Shown: positions 7,634 through 16,308 of the stretch, piece after piece
Numbering within the stretch: position 1 is the stretch's first letter
Layout: each line of letters begins with the position of its first letter
Assembly (NCBI GenBank): GCA_963765875.1
Contig: CAVXYK010000018.1
Coordinates: forward strand, 1 to 64,000
Length of the DNA: 64,000 nt
Direction: 5' to 3'
DNA from: JAWKOK01 sp963765875
GTDB taxonomy: Bacteria > Chloroflexota > Anaerolineae > Caldilineales > Caldilineaceae
Made by a program: the position numbers and the translations under genes
Notes under the pieces: model-generated
Database searches by the model: none
The model's input: only the letters and a program-made list of their open reading frames with translations
Told to the model about the DNA's origin: nothing

Positions 7634-10600
7634 GTGAGCAACCACATGCAAAGACTAGCGTATCGACTCAGCGTGTTCGTGACAAGCCTACTTGTTGCGT
7701 TGCTGTCCCCTGTGATGGCGCGTAGCGCAAGCGCATCCGATATCGTGGTTGAACCGCCTACGCTGGTGATAACCGTTGCCCAGGGGATGACTGCTACGAC
7801 CGGTTTCACCATCAGCAACGTGGGCGTCAATGCGCTGGATGTAGCGATACAGACCGCCGTGCCTGTGGAGGTGCCGCCTACACTGGTCTTTCCATCAGAG
7901 AAGGTTGACCCGGCGTTGCAGAATCGTGTGCAGGCGGCGGATGATAGTTTCCTGCCATTCTTGGTCTACCTTGAAGACCAGGCCGATCTCGAATCCGCCT
8001 ACGCGATCCAGGACTGGCAAGCCCGTGGACAGGCCGTCGTTCAGGCCTTGCAGCGCACAGCCGAATCGTCGCAGCCACCATTGATCGAGTGGCTGGATGC
8101 ACAAATGCAGCAAGGGACTGTGGCAGACTATCGGCCCTACACCATCGTCAATGCCGTTTGGGTCAGTGGCAAGGTCACGGTGCTGGATAGTCTGGCAGCG
8201 GATCCCAAGATCGCCTATATCGAGGCAGTGTCGTCCTCAGATTTGCCGGAACCGCTTCCGACCGCTGCCGTCAACCCACAGGCCACGGAATGGAACCTCA
8301 CCAAGATCGGCGCGCCATCGGTGTGGAGCGAATTCGGCGTCCGCGGCGAGGGTGTTGTCGTGGCTGCCATCGACACTGGCGCGCTCTCCACCCACCCGGC
8401 ATTGTTGGGCGCCTATCGTGGTTCGACAACGGGAAGCCACGACTATAATTGGTTTGATGCCACCGACACATATCCTACACAGCCGGGCGACAGCCATGGC
8501 CACGGTACCCACGTGACGGGCATCATGGTCGGCCAGGACGGGGTCGGCAATCAGATCGGCGTCGCGCCCGGCGCTTTATGGATCGCGGCCAGGGGCTGTA
8601 GCTCCTCTACATGTGAGTCTGCCGATCTGCTGGCGGCAGCCGAATGGATACTGGCGCCTTTTCCCATCGGTTCCTCGCCGGCCCAGGGCGATCCCGCCAT
8701 GCGACCTCACATCGTCAACGCATCCTGGGGCGGCGATGGCGGCGATCTGTGGTATCAGGCCGCCGTGCTGGCCTGGCGTGCGGCCGATATCTTCCCAGCC
8801 TTTGCCTCGGGCAATAGTGGTCCCGGAACCAGTTCGATTCTTTCACCGGGCGATTACGCCGAGAGTTTCGCATCCGGCGCCACCGATGCCAGTGATGTCG
8901 TGGCCTCATTCAGCGGCCGCGGCCCGTCGCTTATCACAACTGAGACCAAGCCGGATCTCTCTGCGCCGGGCGTGAGTATCCGCTCGTCCTGGAAGGACGG
9001 CGGCTATGGGGTGCTCAACGGCACCTCCATGGCCAGTCCGCATACCGCGGCCTGCGCCGCCCTGTTGCGCTCACTCGTCCCCGGTCTGACCGTGTCGCAG
9101 TTGGAAGCGCTCATGACAGCGACTGCGGTGGATCTATCTACGCCGGGCCCCGACTCAGTCTATGGGTATGGACGACTGGACTGCCATGCCGCCGCTACGG
9201 CTGCGGTCAGCCAGCAATGGATCTCGGTCTCGCCCAGGGTGACTCAGATCAACGGAAACGGCAGCATCTATCTGACGTTGTTGGCCGACGCAGAGACCAA
9301 TTCCATCGCCGTTGGAACCTACCGATCGTCGATCATTGTGCGCGAGATCGATCAGCCTGACAGTGCGGTCACGGTCCCCTTACAGATTGAAATTGTACCG
9401 GCCTATCAAGCGCCGGTTGCTCAATTCAGCGCCGATCCGGTGCGCGGTGAAGCGCCATTGAGTGTTACGTTTTCCGACCAATCCACCGGGGAGATCACGG
9501 TCTGGTTGTGGGATTTCGGCGATGGTCAGAGCAGTGGAGAGCGCAACCCGGTGCATGCCTATGCCAATACCGGCGTCTATTCTGTGACACTGCAGGTCAC
9601 CGGACCCGGCGGCAACGATGAGTACGTCGCTGACGATGCCATCCATGTCGACCCGCCGGCACAAGTGACGTCGGTGACGCCTCAGGTCGGCCTGGCAGGC
9701 AGCAGCGCCGATCTGACGATCACTGTAGCGCATATTGATCTTACCCAGGGATCTTGGACCGCAGATCTCGGCTCAGGTATTGCCGTGAAGTCTACGCAGG
9801 TTGTGTCCCCAACTACGGCGCTGGTCTCGATTGACATCGACCAGACGGCGAGTCCGGGATCGCGTCCGGTGTTGCTACGGCAGGGTGATGCCGTGATCCG
9901 CAAGGATGACGCCTTCACGGTGACGGCGCCGGAAGTTCAGGCAAGGTTCCCGCAATCTGTGACTGCCCCCATTGGCAGCCAGGTCTCTATCCCGGTGCAG
10001 ATTGCAGACCAGGGCCAAGGCCAGCCCGTCATAGCGTTCGAGTTTGACGCCCGCTTCGATCCGGCTGTTCTGACGCCGATGCATCTCTCGTCTGACGGCA
10101 CGCTGAGCGACGGTTGGACGCTGGTTGGCAATGACAGTCAGGCGGGGCACTGGCAGGTGGTGGCTTTTGGCAGCCAGGCCTTGCTCGGCGACGGTGCGCT
10201 GCTCCATTTGGTCTTCAACGTCGAGGGGCCGGCCGGGGATCTGTCTGAACTCGACCTCCAGGAATTCGTCTTTAACGAAGGGAATCCGTCTGCCGTGACC
10301 ACTGCCGGCCAGTTTGTGGCGGCGGCGGCGACGATCTCCGGCCGCGTCATCTATGGCCCGGATGGCCGTTCTGTGCCCGATGCGGTTGTCGATCTGTCCG
10401 GGCCGGCGCCTGCATCTGTAACGACGTTGGATGACGGTCGGTACGCACTTCAGGTGAGCGAGCAGGGCAGCTATTCTGTTCAGATCGATCGCGCGGCCGA
10501 GGTGCTAGGTCTCTCCGCGCTGGATGCCGCCTGGATCGCCCAGTGTCTGGCCGACGTCCGTGACGACGCCGACTGCCCCCTCCAACTAGCTGATGTCAGC

Positions 10601-11263
10601 GGCGACGGTGGGGTTAGCGCTTACGATGCCGCACTCATTGCACGCTATCTAGCCGGGATGTCAGAGCCGTCAACGCGGCTGGGCCAATGGCTGTTTGCAC
10701 CCCAGAGCCGGAGCTATCCTTCGATAGCGGATGAGTACGTGAACCAGGATTTCGTGGCCTCATTGGTAGGCGATCTGACCGGCAACGCTCTGAATCCGCC
10801 GCCCGCATCGCCGACCGATGAGGGGGAATCCGATGTTACGCTGTCGCTGCCGACTTTGGACATCGAACCCGGCGAGCGGGTGACGGTCGAACTGACCATG
10901 GTGCAAAACGATGATACCGAACTGCTGGCATACCAGTTGACACTAGGCTTCGATTCAGCGCAGTTCACATTGCTCGATGTGAACCCTGCCGGTTCACCGG
11001 CTGACAGCTGGTTCGTCGTCCACCAGAATGAAGAACCGGGTCTGGTTGAGGTCGTCGGCTACGGGGTTGCCGGCCTGGACGGCAACGGACCGATTCTCAG
11101 CTTGGAATTTGAGATCGCGTCTGAGGCCACGTTGCCCATTCCGTTGACCATTGTGTCGGCTCAACTGAATGAGGATCAGCTGGAGCCTTCACTTCGCCAC
11201 GGTCTCCTCACCCCTGTTGGGTCCAACCAACGTGTTTTTCTTCCGTATGTCGCAGCACGATAG
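7634..11263 (+). CDS. Secreted subtilisin-like protease with PKD, cohesin and dockerin modules
   Basis: 1209 residues. Order: Sec signal (about 8-30), an NEW/BACON-like strand segment, I9-type prodomain (about 105-200), peptidase S8 domain (about 225-540) with triad Asp247 (AIDTGAL), His290 (HGHGTHVTG) and Ser465 (NGTSMASPH), a beta domain, PKD (about 594-675, WDFGDGQSSG), an IPT-like segment, a cohesin-like domain (about 765-895), a carboxypeptidase-regulatory-like domain (about 897-955), a dockerin (about 955-1015, Ca2+ loop DVSGDGGVSAYD; the first repeat is degenerate), a second cohesin-like domain (about 1055-1195), and the tail RVFLPYVAAR. Start GTG 7634 or ATG 7646; both keep the signal peptide. 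Its substrate is unknown. Domains are called by pattern; the cohesin calls are the least certain. Confidence 0.9.
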   Translation: MSNHMQRLAYRLSVFVTSLLVALLSPVMARSASASDIVVEPPTLVITVAQGMTATTGFTISNVGVNALDVAIQTAVPVEVPPTLVFPSEKVDPALQNRVQAADDSFLPFLVYLEDQADLESAYAIQDWQARGQAVVQALQRTAESSQPPLIEWLDAQMQQGTVADYRPYTIVNAVWVSGKVTVLDSLAADPKIAYIEAVSSSDLPEPLPTAAVNPQATEWNLTKIGAPSVWSEFGVRGEGVVVAAIDTGALSTHPALLGAYRGSTTGSHDYNWFDATDTYPTQPGDSHGHGTHVTGIMVGQDGVGNQIGVAPGALWIAARGCSSSTCESADLLAAAEWILAPFPIGSSPAQGDPAMRPHIVNASWGGDGGDLWYQAAVLAWRAADIFPAFASGNSGPGTSSILSPGDYAESFASGATDASDVVASFSGRGPSLITTETKPDLSAPGVSIRSSWKDGGYGVLNGTSMASPHTAACAALLRSLVPGLTVSQLEALMTATAVDLSTPGPDSVYGYGRLDCHAAATAAVSQQWISVSPRVTQINGNGSIYLTLLADAETNSIAVGTYRSSIIVREIDQPDSAVTVPLQIEIVPAYQAPVAQFSADPVRGEAPLSVTFSDQSTGEITVWLWDFGDGQSSGERNPVHAYANTGVYSVTLQVTGPGGNDEYVADDAIHVDPPAQVTSVTPQVGLAGSSADLTITVAHIDLTQGSWTADLGSGIAVKSTQVVSPTTALVSIDIDQTASPGSRPVLLRQGDAVIRKDDAFTVTAPEVQARFPQSVTAPIGSQVSIPVQIADQGQGQPVIAFEFDARFDPAVLTPMHLSSDGTLSDGWTLVGNDSQAGHWQVVAFGSQALLGDGALLHLVFNVEGPAGDLSELDLQEFVFNEGNPSAVTTAGQFVAAAATISGRVIYGPDGRSVPDAVVDLSGPAPASVTTLDDGRYALQVSEQGSYSVQIDRAAEVLGLSALDAAWIAQCLADVRDDADCPLQLADVSGDGGVSAYDAALIARYLAGMSEPSTRLGQWLFAPQSRSYPSIADEYVNQDFVASLVGDLTGNALNPPPASPTDEGESDVTLSLPTLDIEPGERVTVELTMVQNDDTELLAYQLTLGFDSAQFTLLDVNPAGSPADSWFVVHQNEEPGLVEVVGYGVAGLDGNGPILSLEFEIASEATLPIPLTIVSAQLNEDQLEPSLRHGLLTPVGSNQRVFLPYVAAR

Positions 11264-11424
11264 AGACATAGTTGAAGGTGCGACCTCACCGTTCCTCACC
11301 TTTCGGCGTTCCTCACCTTTCGGCCGGGCAAGAAACGCTGAGGAAACAAAAACACCCATGTCAACCAATTAAATGGCCAACACAGGTGTTTCCCAGAGGT
11401 AGACGGCCATTGACCGCCACTTGC

Positions 11425-11501
<77 letters not shown>

Positions 11502-11514
11502 ACAACTAATGTAT

Positions 11515-11544
11515 AGTATAGCACGGGTAGCCGATGGCTCGCAA
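11515..11544 (-). promoter_or_regulatory. Promoter of tRNA-Pro
   Basis: On the minus strand TTGCGA (11544-11539), an 18-base spacer and TATACT (11520-11515), placing the start of transcription a few bases before the tRNA 5' end. Confidence 0.55.
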
Positions 11545-11619
11545 ATTTGGCTCGGTTTTTTCGTTCTGCAGCAGCTCTTTTGTCGCTGCGATATACCTGA
11601 AGAAAGGGTGGGTTACCCA

Positions 11620-12162
11620 ATGCCCATGAATTTCTCGAACTTGGTCAATCCGTCGGTAATGCCCACGTCGCACCTCTTCCCCGATGACGGCTCGATTCCC
11701 AACAATCCGCTTCTGCCGCTTCTTGTCTACCAGAAGGCCATCATTCTTCGTCAAGGCGATCCCGCTGCCATCTGCGAAGCGGTCTTCGCTAGCAACGGAT
11801 GGGGCAATTCGTGGCGCAACGGCATCTACGCGTTCCACCACTATCACAGTACCGCGCACGAGGTTTTTGCCATTGCACGCGGTCAGGCGACGGTCCATTT
11901 GGGTGGAGAACAAGGTGTGAGGCTGGATGTTGATGCAGGCGATGTGATTGTGATCCCGGCAGGTGTCGGGCACAAGAATCTGGGATCGAGTCCTGATCTG
12001 TTGGTAGTAGGCGCCTACCCACCCGGTCAGCGATGGGATCTCTGCGACGGCAGCCCAGGTCAACGTCGGCAGGCGCTCCAAAACATCGCCGCCGTTCCTC
12101 TGCCCCTGACAGATCCGGTCTTTGGCAAGCAAGGACCACTAAATGAGATATGGATTGCTTGA
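11620..12162 (+). CDS. Cupin-domain protein, YjlB-like
   Basis: 180 residues from ATG 11620 (ATG 11626 is also possible); the frame extends upstream to 11509 but that part has no family match and overlaps the tRNA promoter. A single cupin barrel is seen with metal-ligand pattern HHYHSTAHEVF (about 69-79) and GDVIVIPAGVGHKNLG (about 110-125), which supplies the usual His/His/Glu/His set. YjlB-type cupins are small proteins of unknown role, often next to general stress genes. The product shares a bidirectional terminator with the PPOX gene downstream, so the two are convergent and independently transcribed. Confidence 0.8.
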   Translation: MPMNFSNLVNPSVMPTSHLFPDDGSIPNNPLLPLLVYQKAIILRQGDPAAICEAVFASNGWGNSWRNGIYAFHHYHSTAHEVFAIARGQATVHLGGEQGVRLDVDAGDVIVIPAGVGHKNLGSSPDLLVVGAYPPGQRWDLCDGSPGQRRQALQNIAAVPLPLTDPVFGKQGPLNEIWIA

Positions 12163-12174
12163 ACAATTTGTGCA

Positions 12175-12213
12175 TAAAAAACGGCGGGGACCATAATGGT
12201 CCCCGCCGTTTTT
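12175..12213. terminator. Bidirectional intrinsic terminator
   Basis: A-tract (12175-12181), stem ACGGCGGGGACC / GGTCCCCGCCGT with a short ATAAT loop (12181-12209) and T-tract. It ends transcripts of the cupin gene on plus and the PPOX gene on minus. Confidence 0.9.
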
Positions 12214-12232
12214 CAAGTACAAGGTCGTTCGT

Positions 12233-12658
12233 TTAGCCTTCAGGCGGGAAGGCCAGGACACGATCTGGGCGGATTTTGAAGATGATCCGCTGTTCCGTCC
12301 CTTTGACTTCAATGGGCGTCACACCGCCATAGTATTCTTCATGGCCCGTGTAGAGCTTTGAAAGGGAGTTGATATTGCTATAATCGGGATCGTCCACGAC
12401 TTCGACCACGGTGCCGCGTACGTCGATCCACTTGAATGGCTCATTCGTGTCGATCGCGGTTAACGCAACGGACGGATTCTTGGCGACGTTGTTGGGTTTT
12501 CGCCGACCGGCCGCCGTGTTGACCAGGACATGGGTGCCGTCCCAGCCACACCAGACGACGGTGTTCTCCGGTTTCCCACTGGGTGATAGCGTCGTCAGAA
12601 TGGCGTAGACCGGGCCTTCCAACAGACCGACATGTGATTCTGGGATGGTTGCGGACAT
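12233..12658 (-). CDS. PPOX-class flavin/F420-dependent oxidoreductase
   Basis: 141 residues, the normal size for the split-barrel pyridoxamine-phosphate-oxidase-like fold (Rv1155-type). Seen: the N-terminal strand VYAILTTLSPSGKPENTVVW, the cofactor motif GRRKPNNVAKNPSVALT, and WIDVRGTVVEVVDD. In this family, members bind F420, FMN or haem; the K-x-x-N-x-x-x-N-P motif favours the F420/FMN group. Start ATG 12658 follows AAGGAGG. Substrate unknown. The adjacent 12659-12914 stretch (256 bases) holds no gene I can support. Confidence 0.85.
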   Translation of the reverse strand: MSATIPESHVGLLEGPVYAILTTLSPSGKPENTVVWCGWDGTHVLVNTAAGRRKPNNVAKNPSVALTAIDTNEPFKWIDVRGTVVEVVDDPDYSNINSLSKLYTGHEEYYGGVTPIEVKGTEQRIIFKIRPDRVLAFPPEG

Positions 12659-12914
12659 GGGTCGAATCCTCCTTGAAATACAAGATTGCTAAAACGTATA
12701 TTTCGCTCGATCTAAGTATCGCGCCGCAGAGACAGGGTCGAAGTAAGGACCGCCCCCGAATTCTGGTGACAAAGCACCATTAAAAGAAGTCGGTGCCGGC
12801 GATCCAGGTCGGCGGACCTGCAAAGAGTGCTGAAAAGGCCGACGCTGCCAGCGCTGACAGGGCAGCAATCGATTCTCTTGCTGCGAAGAGCACGGCCGGG
12901 TATGCGAAGCAGAT

Positions 12915-14009
12915 CTAGACAAGCTGCTGTTCTGTCAATCGTACCGCCTCCGGGACGGTCGGGGCATCAGCCACTATATTAATGGAGCCACCGTCAAACC
13001 GAAGTTGCCAACAGCCGGCATCCAGATGCAGATCGATGGCCCCGGCCCACTTCACGTCGTTGGTTACCAATCGCCGATTCCACACGGGCAGCAGACTGTT
13101 CAACAATACATCAACGTTTCCTGCACGCGCCATCCAACCGCCGGCATAGATACATTCCTTTTCTTGAATGACTGAGAGCCGATCCACCAACATCGTCGCC
13201 AGATCCGAATCGGGTGGCACAACCCAGTCGATCTTTTTCGAGAGCTCTTCATCGGCGATGACAAACTCGGCATGACATTTCAACAGAGTCGTTGCTGCTT
13301 CCCAACTCTCAGCAACGACTTCTGCCGCCCATGGTCGGTCACCACTGCGTAGAACGATGTAGCCCTTGGGCGCCCCAACAGGATCCAGGGCCAGCACAAA
13401 CTGCCGAGAGGGCGACGCCGTGCGCAGCTTGAACTGCTGCACCTCGAGTGAACGCTCGAAGCGACCAACATAGCCGCCAAAGTGGCGTTGATAGAGGTCG
13501 AGCAGAAGGTCGGCATCCTCTTCAGTTGCCGTCTTTGTCTGCCAGTCGTCTGTTTCGAGATGATGCAGTGCAGCGGTGTCCATTGTGAAATGGGTCACAT
13601 CATGCATGTCGACATAGCCGAATCTGTCATAGAAGCCCGGAATACCGTCGAGCAACAGCAATGCATAATTGCCCTTCACTGCGTACTCGATGGCATCACG
13701 CATTAGGGCGCCGGCCACACCCTGCTTGCGGAAGGCGTGGCCTGTGTAGACCGCGCCGATGCAGCCGGTACGCAACAGAGAGGGGCCGACACGAAGATCT
13801 CGTTCGAAAATATTGTAACCGCCAACAATTTCGCCGTCGAAGAAAGCGGCACGTTGTCCGCCGGCCGGCAGGTCTGGCATTGCGCCCAGGTCGGCCATAC
13901 GTCGTGGTAACACAACATTCATGTCAACATCGGGTTGATAGACCTCAAGTGCTCGTCGATGGAATGTCTCTATCTCTTCAGGCGTTTCTACTGGACGTAC
14001 TTCCACCAT
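12915..14009 (-). CDS. GNAT N-acetyltransferase (two-domain, Eis-like)
   Basis: 364 residues from ATG 14009, chosen for GAGGAG at 14012-14021; a GTG at 14030 in frame lacks such a site. An N-terminal GNAT domain (about 1-150) holds the acetyl-CoA pyrophosphate loop RKQGVAGALM (about 95-105) after IGAVYTGHAF, and GFYDRFGYV. A second, diverged acetyltransferase-like region (about 160-270) and a C-terminal sterol-carrier-like part follow, a build known from Eis-type enzymes. The acetyl acceptor is unknown. Upstream lies a gene-free, repeat-bearing stretch leading to msrP. Confidence 0.75.
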   Translation of the reverse strand: MVEVRPVETPEEIETFHRRALEVYQPDVDMNVVLPRRMADLGAMPDLPAGGQRAAFFDGEIVGGYNIFERDLRVGPSLLRTGCIGAVYTGHAFRKQGVAGALMRDAIEYAVKGNYALLLLDGIPGFYDRFGYVDMHDVTHFTMDTAALHHLETDDWQTKTATEEDADLLLDLYQRHFGGYVGRFERSLEVQQFKLRTASPSRQFVLALDPVGAPKGYIVLRSGDRPWAAEVVAESWEAATTLLKCHAEFVIADEELSKKIDWVVPPDSDLATMLVDRLSVIQEKECIYAGGWMARAGNVDVLLNSLLPVWNRRLVTNDVKWAGAIDLHLDAGCWQLRFDGGSINIVADAPTVPEAVRLTEQQLV

Positions 14010-14059
14010 GGTTCGCTCCTCAATCTTCACTTTCTTGATAATGTCCCATTGATACGAAT

Positions 14060-14222
14060 GACTCTACTGCAAAAACGGAAATCTGCCACAGATTTTCACA
14101 GATAAGGAGCTGATTTTCACAGATGTTACCCAGGTGTCCAGAGGTACCCCGGCACCATCTGTGTTTTATCGCTTTTTTATCTGTGAAAATCTGTGGCGAA
14201 AAAGGCTTTTTGCAGTAGAGTC
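14060..14222. mobile_element. MITE-like element, family with GACTCTACTGCAAAA ends, copy 1
   Basis: 163 bases with perfect 16-base terminal inverted repeats GACTCTACTGCAAAAA / TTTTTGCAGTAGAGTC. The core contains a separate 21-base perfect inverted repeat (near 14082-14102 and 14177-14197) built from CACAGAT units. Flanks ACGAAT and ACAGAT match at 4 of 6, a possible decayed target duplication. A second copy lies at 20045. The rest of the 14010-14483 gap holds no gene; a weak promoter-like TTGTGT...TGTAAT lies near 14359-14385 before msrP. Confidence 0.7.
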
Positions 14223-14483
14223 ACAGATCGATGAATGTGGAGATCGTAACAGACAGAAACCATAGTCGTGCTACAATTCCCCCGATGGATCAGAGTGGAT
14301 GGATCAGAGTAAATGAACCAGGGCCCGTACGTCAATATCGTATGCAGGATTCCCAAATTGTGTTCGACTGTAATATATGTGTAATAGTCGACTCACCATC
14401 TACTCAGAATCGTACACTAGAATGCACGTATTGACAGCTAGGACACGTTGAACAAAGCATCCTTGAATGAGGGAGACAGCGCC

Positions 14484-15485
14484 ATGAACAAAATTCCAGC
14501 CTCAGCCATCACGCCTGAGAACATATATCTGAATCGTCGCAAGTTTATGATTGGCATCGGTTCGGCCGCCGCCGTGGCGACCTTGGCGGCCTGTGGGCCG
14601 ATCTCGACGCCGTCCGCAGAGAGTGACGCAGCAGCCCCAGCAGCGGCGGCAGAGTCAGCGCCGATCAGCGATCTTCCCGAAGCGCTGGCCTATCCTGAGC
14701 CCTACGCCAGCGTCGGCGTTGACGAGTTGGGCAATCCACTGAACACCTATGAAGAGATCAGCACCTACAACAACTACTACGAGTTCACAACCGACAAGCA
14801 GGGAGTGTCCAAGCTTTCCGAGGACTTCATCACCCATCCCTGGCAGGTTGAGGTAGGCGGGTTGGTCAACAACCCCAAGACGTTTGACTTTGAAGAGCTG
14901 CTCACAGACTTCACCCAAGAGGAACGCATCTACCGCCTGCGCTGTGTAGAGGCCTGGTCAATGGTCATTCCCTGGGCCGGCTTTGAACTAGCCAGCCTTC
15001 TGGCAGCCGTTGATCCCAAACCGGAGGCGCAATACGTCAAATTTACGTCGGTGCTGCGTCCGGAACAGATGCCGGGTCAGAAATCACGCTGGATCGACTG
15101 GCCCTATGTCGAAGGTCTGCGTCTGGATGAAGCTATGAACCCGCTGACCCTGATGGCCACGGGCATGTATGGCAAACCGTTGCCCAAGGCAAACGGCGCC
15201 CCGCTTCGGCTGGTTGTGCCCTGGAAGTACGGATTCAAGAGCATCAAGGGCATCGTCAATATCGAATTGACCGATACCATGCCCACATCCACATGGATGG
15301 ACCAGGCGCCCAATGAGTATGGCTTCTATGCCAATGTCAACCCAGGGGTTGACCACCCTCGCTGGTCTCAGGCGACGGAACGACGTATCGGCGAACGGGG
15401 CCGAATCGACACGTTGCCCTTCAATGGCTATGAGGACGAAGTCGCTTACCTGTATGAAGACATGGATCTACGAGTAAATTTCTAA
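14484..15485 (+). CDS. msrP: Methionine sulfoxide reductase catalytic subunit MsrP (YedY)
   Basis: Periplasm/cell-surface molybdopterin enzyme that repairs methionine sulfoxide in exported proteins. 333 residues from ATG 14484, behind GAGGGAG. The twin-arginine signal NRRKFMIGIG is followed by a lipobox-like LAAC, so it may be a Tat-exported lipoprotein. The sulfite-oxidase-fold domain holds the molybdenum-ligand cysteine in YRLRCVEAWSMVIPW (Cys154) and the conserved KSRWIDWPYVEGLR and VPWKYGFKSIK. It overlaps the msrQ start by one base (TAATG), a translationally coupled operon. Slightly longer at the N-terminus than the E. coli form because of the Ala/Ser-rich linker after the lipobox. Confidence 0.93.
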   Translation: MNKIPASAITPENIYLNRRKFMIGIGSAAAVATLAACGPISTPSAESDAAAPAAAAESAPISDLPEALAYPEPYASVGVDELGNPLNTYEEISTYNNYYEFTTDKQGVSKLSEDFITHPWQVEVGGLVNNPKTFDFEELLTDFTQEERIYRLRCVEAWSMVIPWAGFELASLLAAVDPKPEAQYVKFTSVLRPEQMPGQKSRWIDWPYVEGLRLDEAMNPLTLMATGMYGKPLPKANGAPLRLVVPWKYGFKSIKGIVNIELTDTMPTSTWMDQAPNEYGFYANVNPGVDHPRWSQATERRIGERGRIDTLPFNGYEDEVAYLYEDMDLRVNF

Positions 15486-16180
15486 TGGACAAGCTAAAGA
15501 CCTATCTATCCAAGAACTGGTTCTGGTTGGCCGTCAACATAGCGGCCGCAATGCCGCTGTTATTGCTGGGTTGGGACGCTCTTTTCGACAACCTGAGCGT
15601 CAACCCGGTCGACGACTTCACGGACCGAACGGGCAAATCAGCTATCGTGATTCTGCTGTTTTCACTGGCCTGCACGCCCGCCAACACGGTCTTCGGCTTC
15701 CGCCGAGCACTGACTGTGCGCAAGTCTCTGGGACTGTGGGCGTTCGCCTATGCCGCACTGCATCTGCTCGTCTTCATCGGGCTGGACTATGGGTTCAGTT
15801 GGGAGCTGATCTTCCAGGACGCGCTGTTGGGCAAGCAGTTCATCATCGCCGGCTTCATCGCCCTCCTGATCCTGTTGCCGCTGGCCATTACGTCCACACG
15901 GTACTGGATGCGGCGCTTGGGCAAGAACTGGAAGCGTCTGCACCAACTGGTCTATGCCGCCGGCGTGTTGGCTGTGATTCACTTTCTGCTTCTAGTCAAG
16001 GTTGATCGAACCGAGCCGCTACTCTATGGGACTGTGCTGGCAGTTCTGCTGCTGCTGCGGGTACCCCGAGTGCGCAAGTCAATCGTGAAGTGGCGCAAAG
16101 GATTGTCCAGCAAGCGATCATCGAATCAGCAGCAAGCGCTTCACACCCAACCGGCAACGGTTCGGGTCCGGAATCGATAG
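15485..16180 (+). CDS. msrQ: MsrQ haem-binding membrane subunit (YedZ)
   Basis: Six-helix membrane protein of the ferric reductase-like family that passes electrons to MsrP. 231 residues; helices at about 12-30, 52-70, 84-102, 118-136, 150-170 and 176-192. Haem-ligand histidines lie in YAALHLLVFIG (about 94) and RLHQLVYAAGVLAVIHFLLL (about 152 and 165). Start ATG 15485 overlaps the msrP stop. The C-terminal tail past residue 200 is basic and not conserved. Followed by a strong terminator, which closes a two-gene operon. Confidence 0.92.
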   Translation: MDKLKTYLSKNWFWLAVNIAAAMPLLLLGWDALFDNLSVNPVDDFTDRTGKSAIVILLFSLACTPANTVFGFRRALTVRKSLGLWAFAYAALHLLVFIGLDYGFSWELIFQDALLGKQFIIAGFIALLILLPLAITSTRYWMRRLGKNWKRLHQLVYAAGVLAVIHFLLLVKVDRTEPLLYGTVLAVLLLLRVPRVRKSIVKWRKGLSSKRSSNQQQALHTQPATVRVRNR

Positions 16181-16203
16181 ACTTCGTTGAATCGAGAACA
16201 AAC

Positions 16204-16241
16204 AAAAAGAGGCCGGCATCTGAGCAGATGCCGGCCTTTTT
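16204..16241. terminator. Intrinsic terminator after msrPQ
   Basis: A-rich flank, 11-bp stem GGCCGGCATCT / AGATGCCGGCC (16211-16221 / 16226-16236), 4-base loop, T5 tract. The A tract on the other side lets it act for the convergent helicase gene too. Confidence 0.85.
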
Positions 16242-16260
16242 GATTGGGTGTTGGCGGTGC

Positions 16261-16284
16261 GCGGCCACAAGGGCACGCCCCTAC
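16261..16284 (+). repeat. 24-base dispersed repeat, copy 1
   Basis: The 24 bases starting GCGGCCACAAGGGCACG are repeated exactly, in reverse orientation, at 30366-30389. Both copies sit just past the 3' end of a gene. Confidence 0.7.
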
Positions 16285-16308
16285 TTGCTTGTTTTGAACG
16301 GTTACTCG

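Noticed and set aside
7634..11263. Cellulosome component
   Set aside because: No cellulase, scaffoldin or carbohydrate-binding module is present in the window; the modules belong to a protease.
12689..12922. Small minus-strand frame between the PPOX and GNAT genes
   Set aside because: Composition is low in typical coding signal and nothing is recognised; overlaps the GNAT stop.
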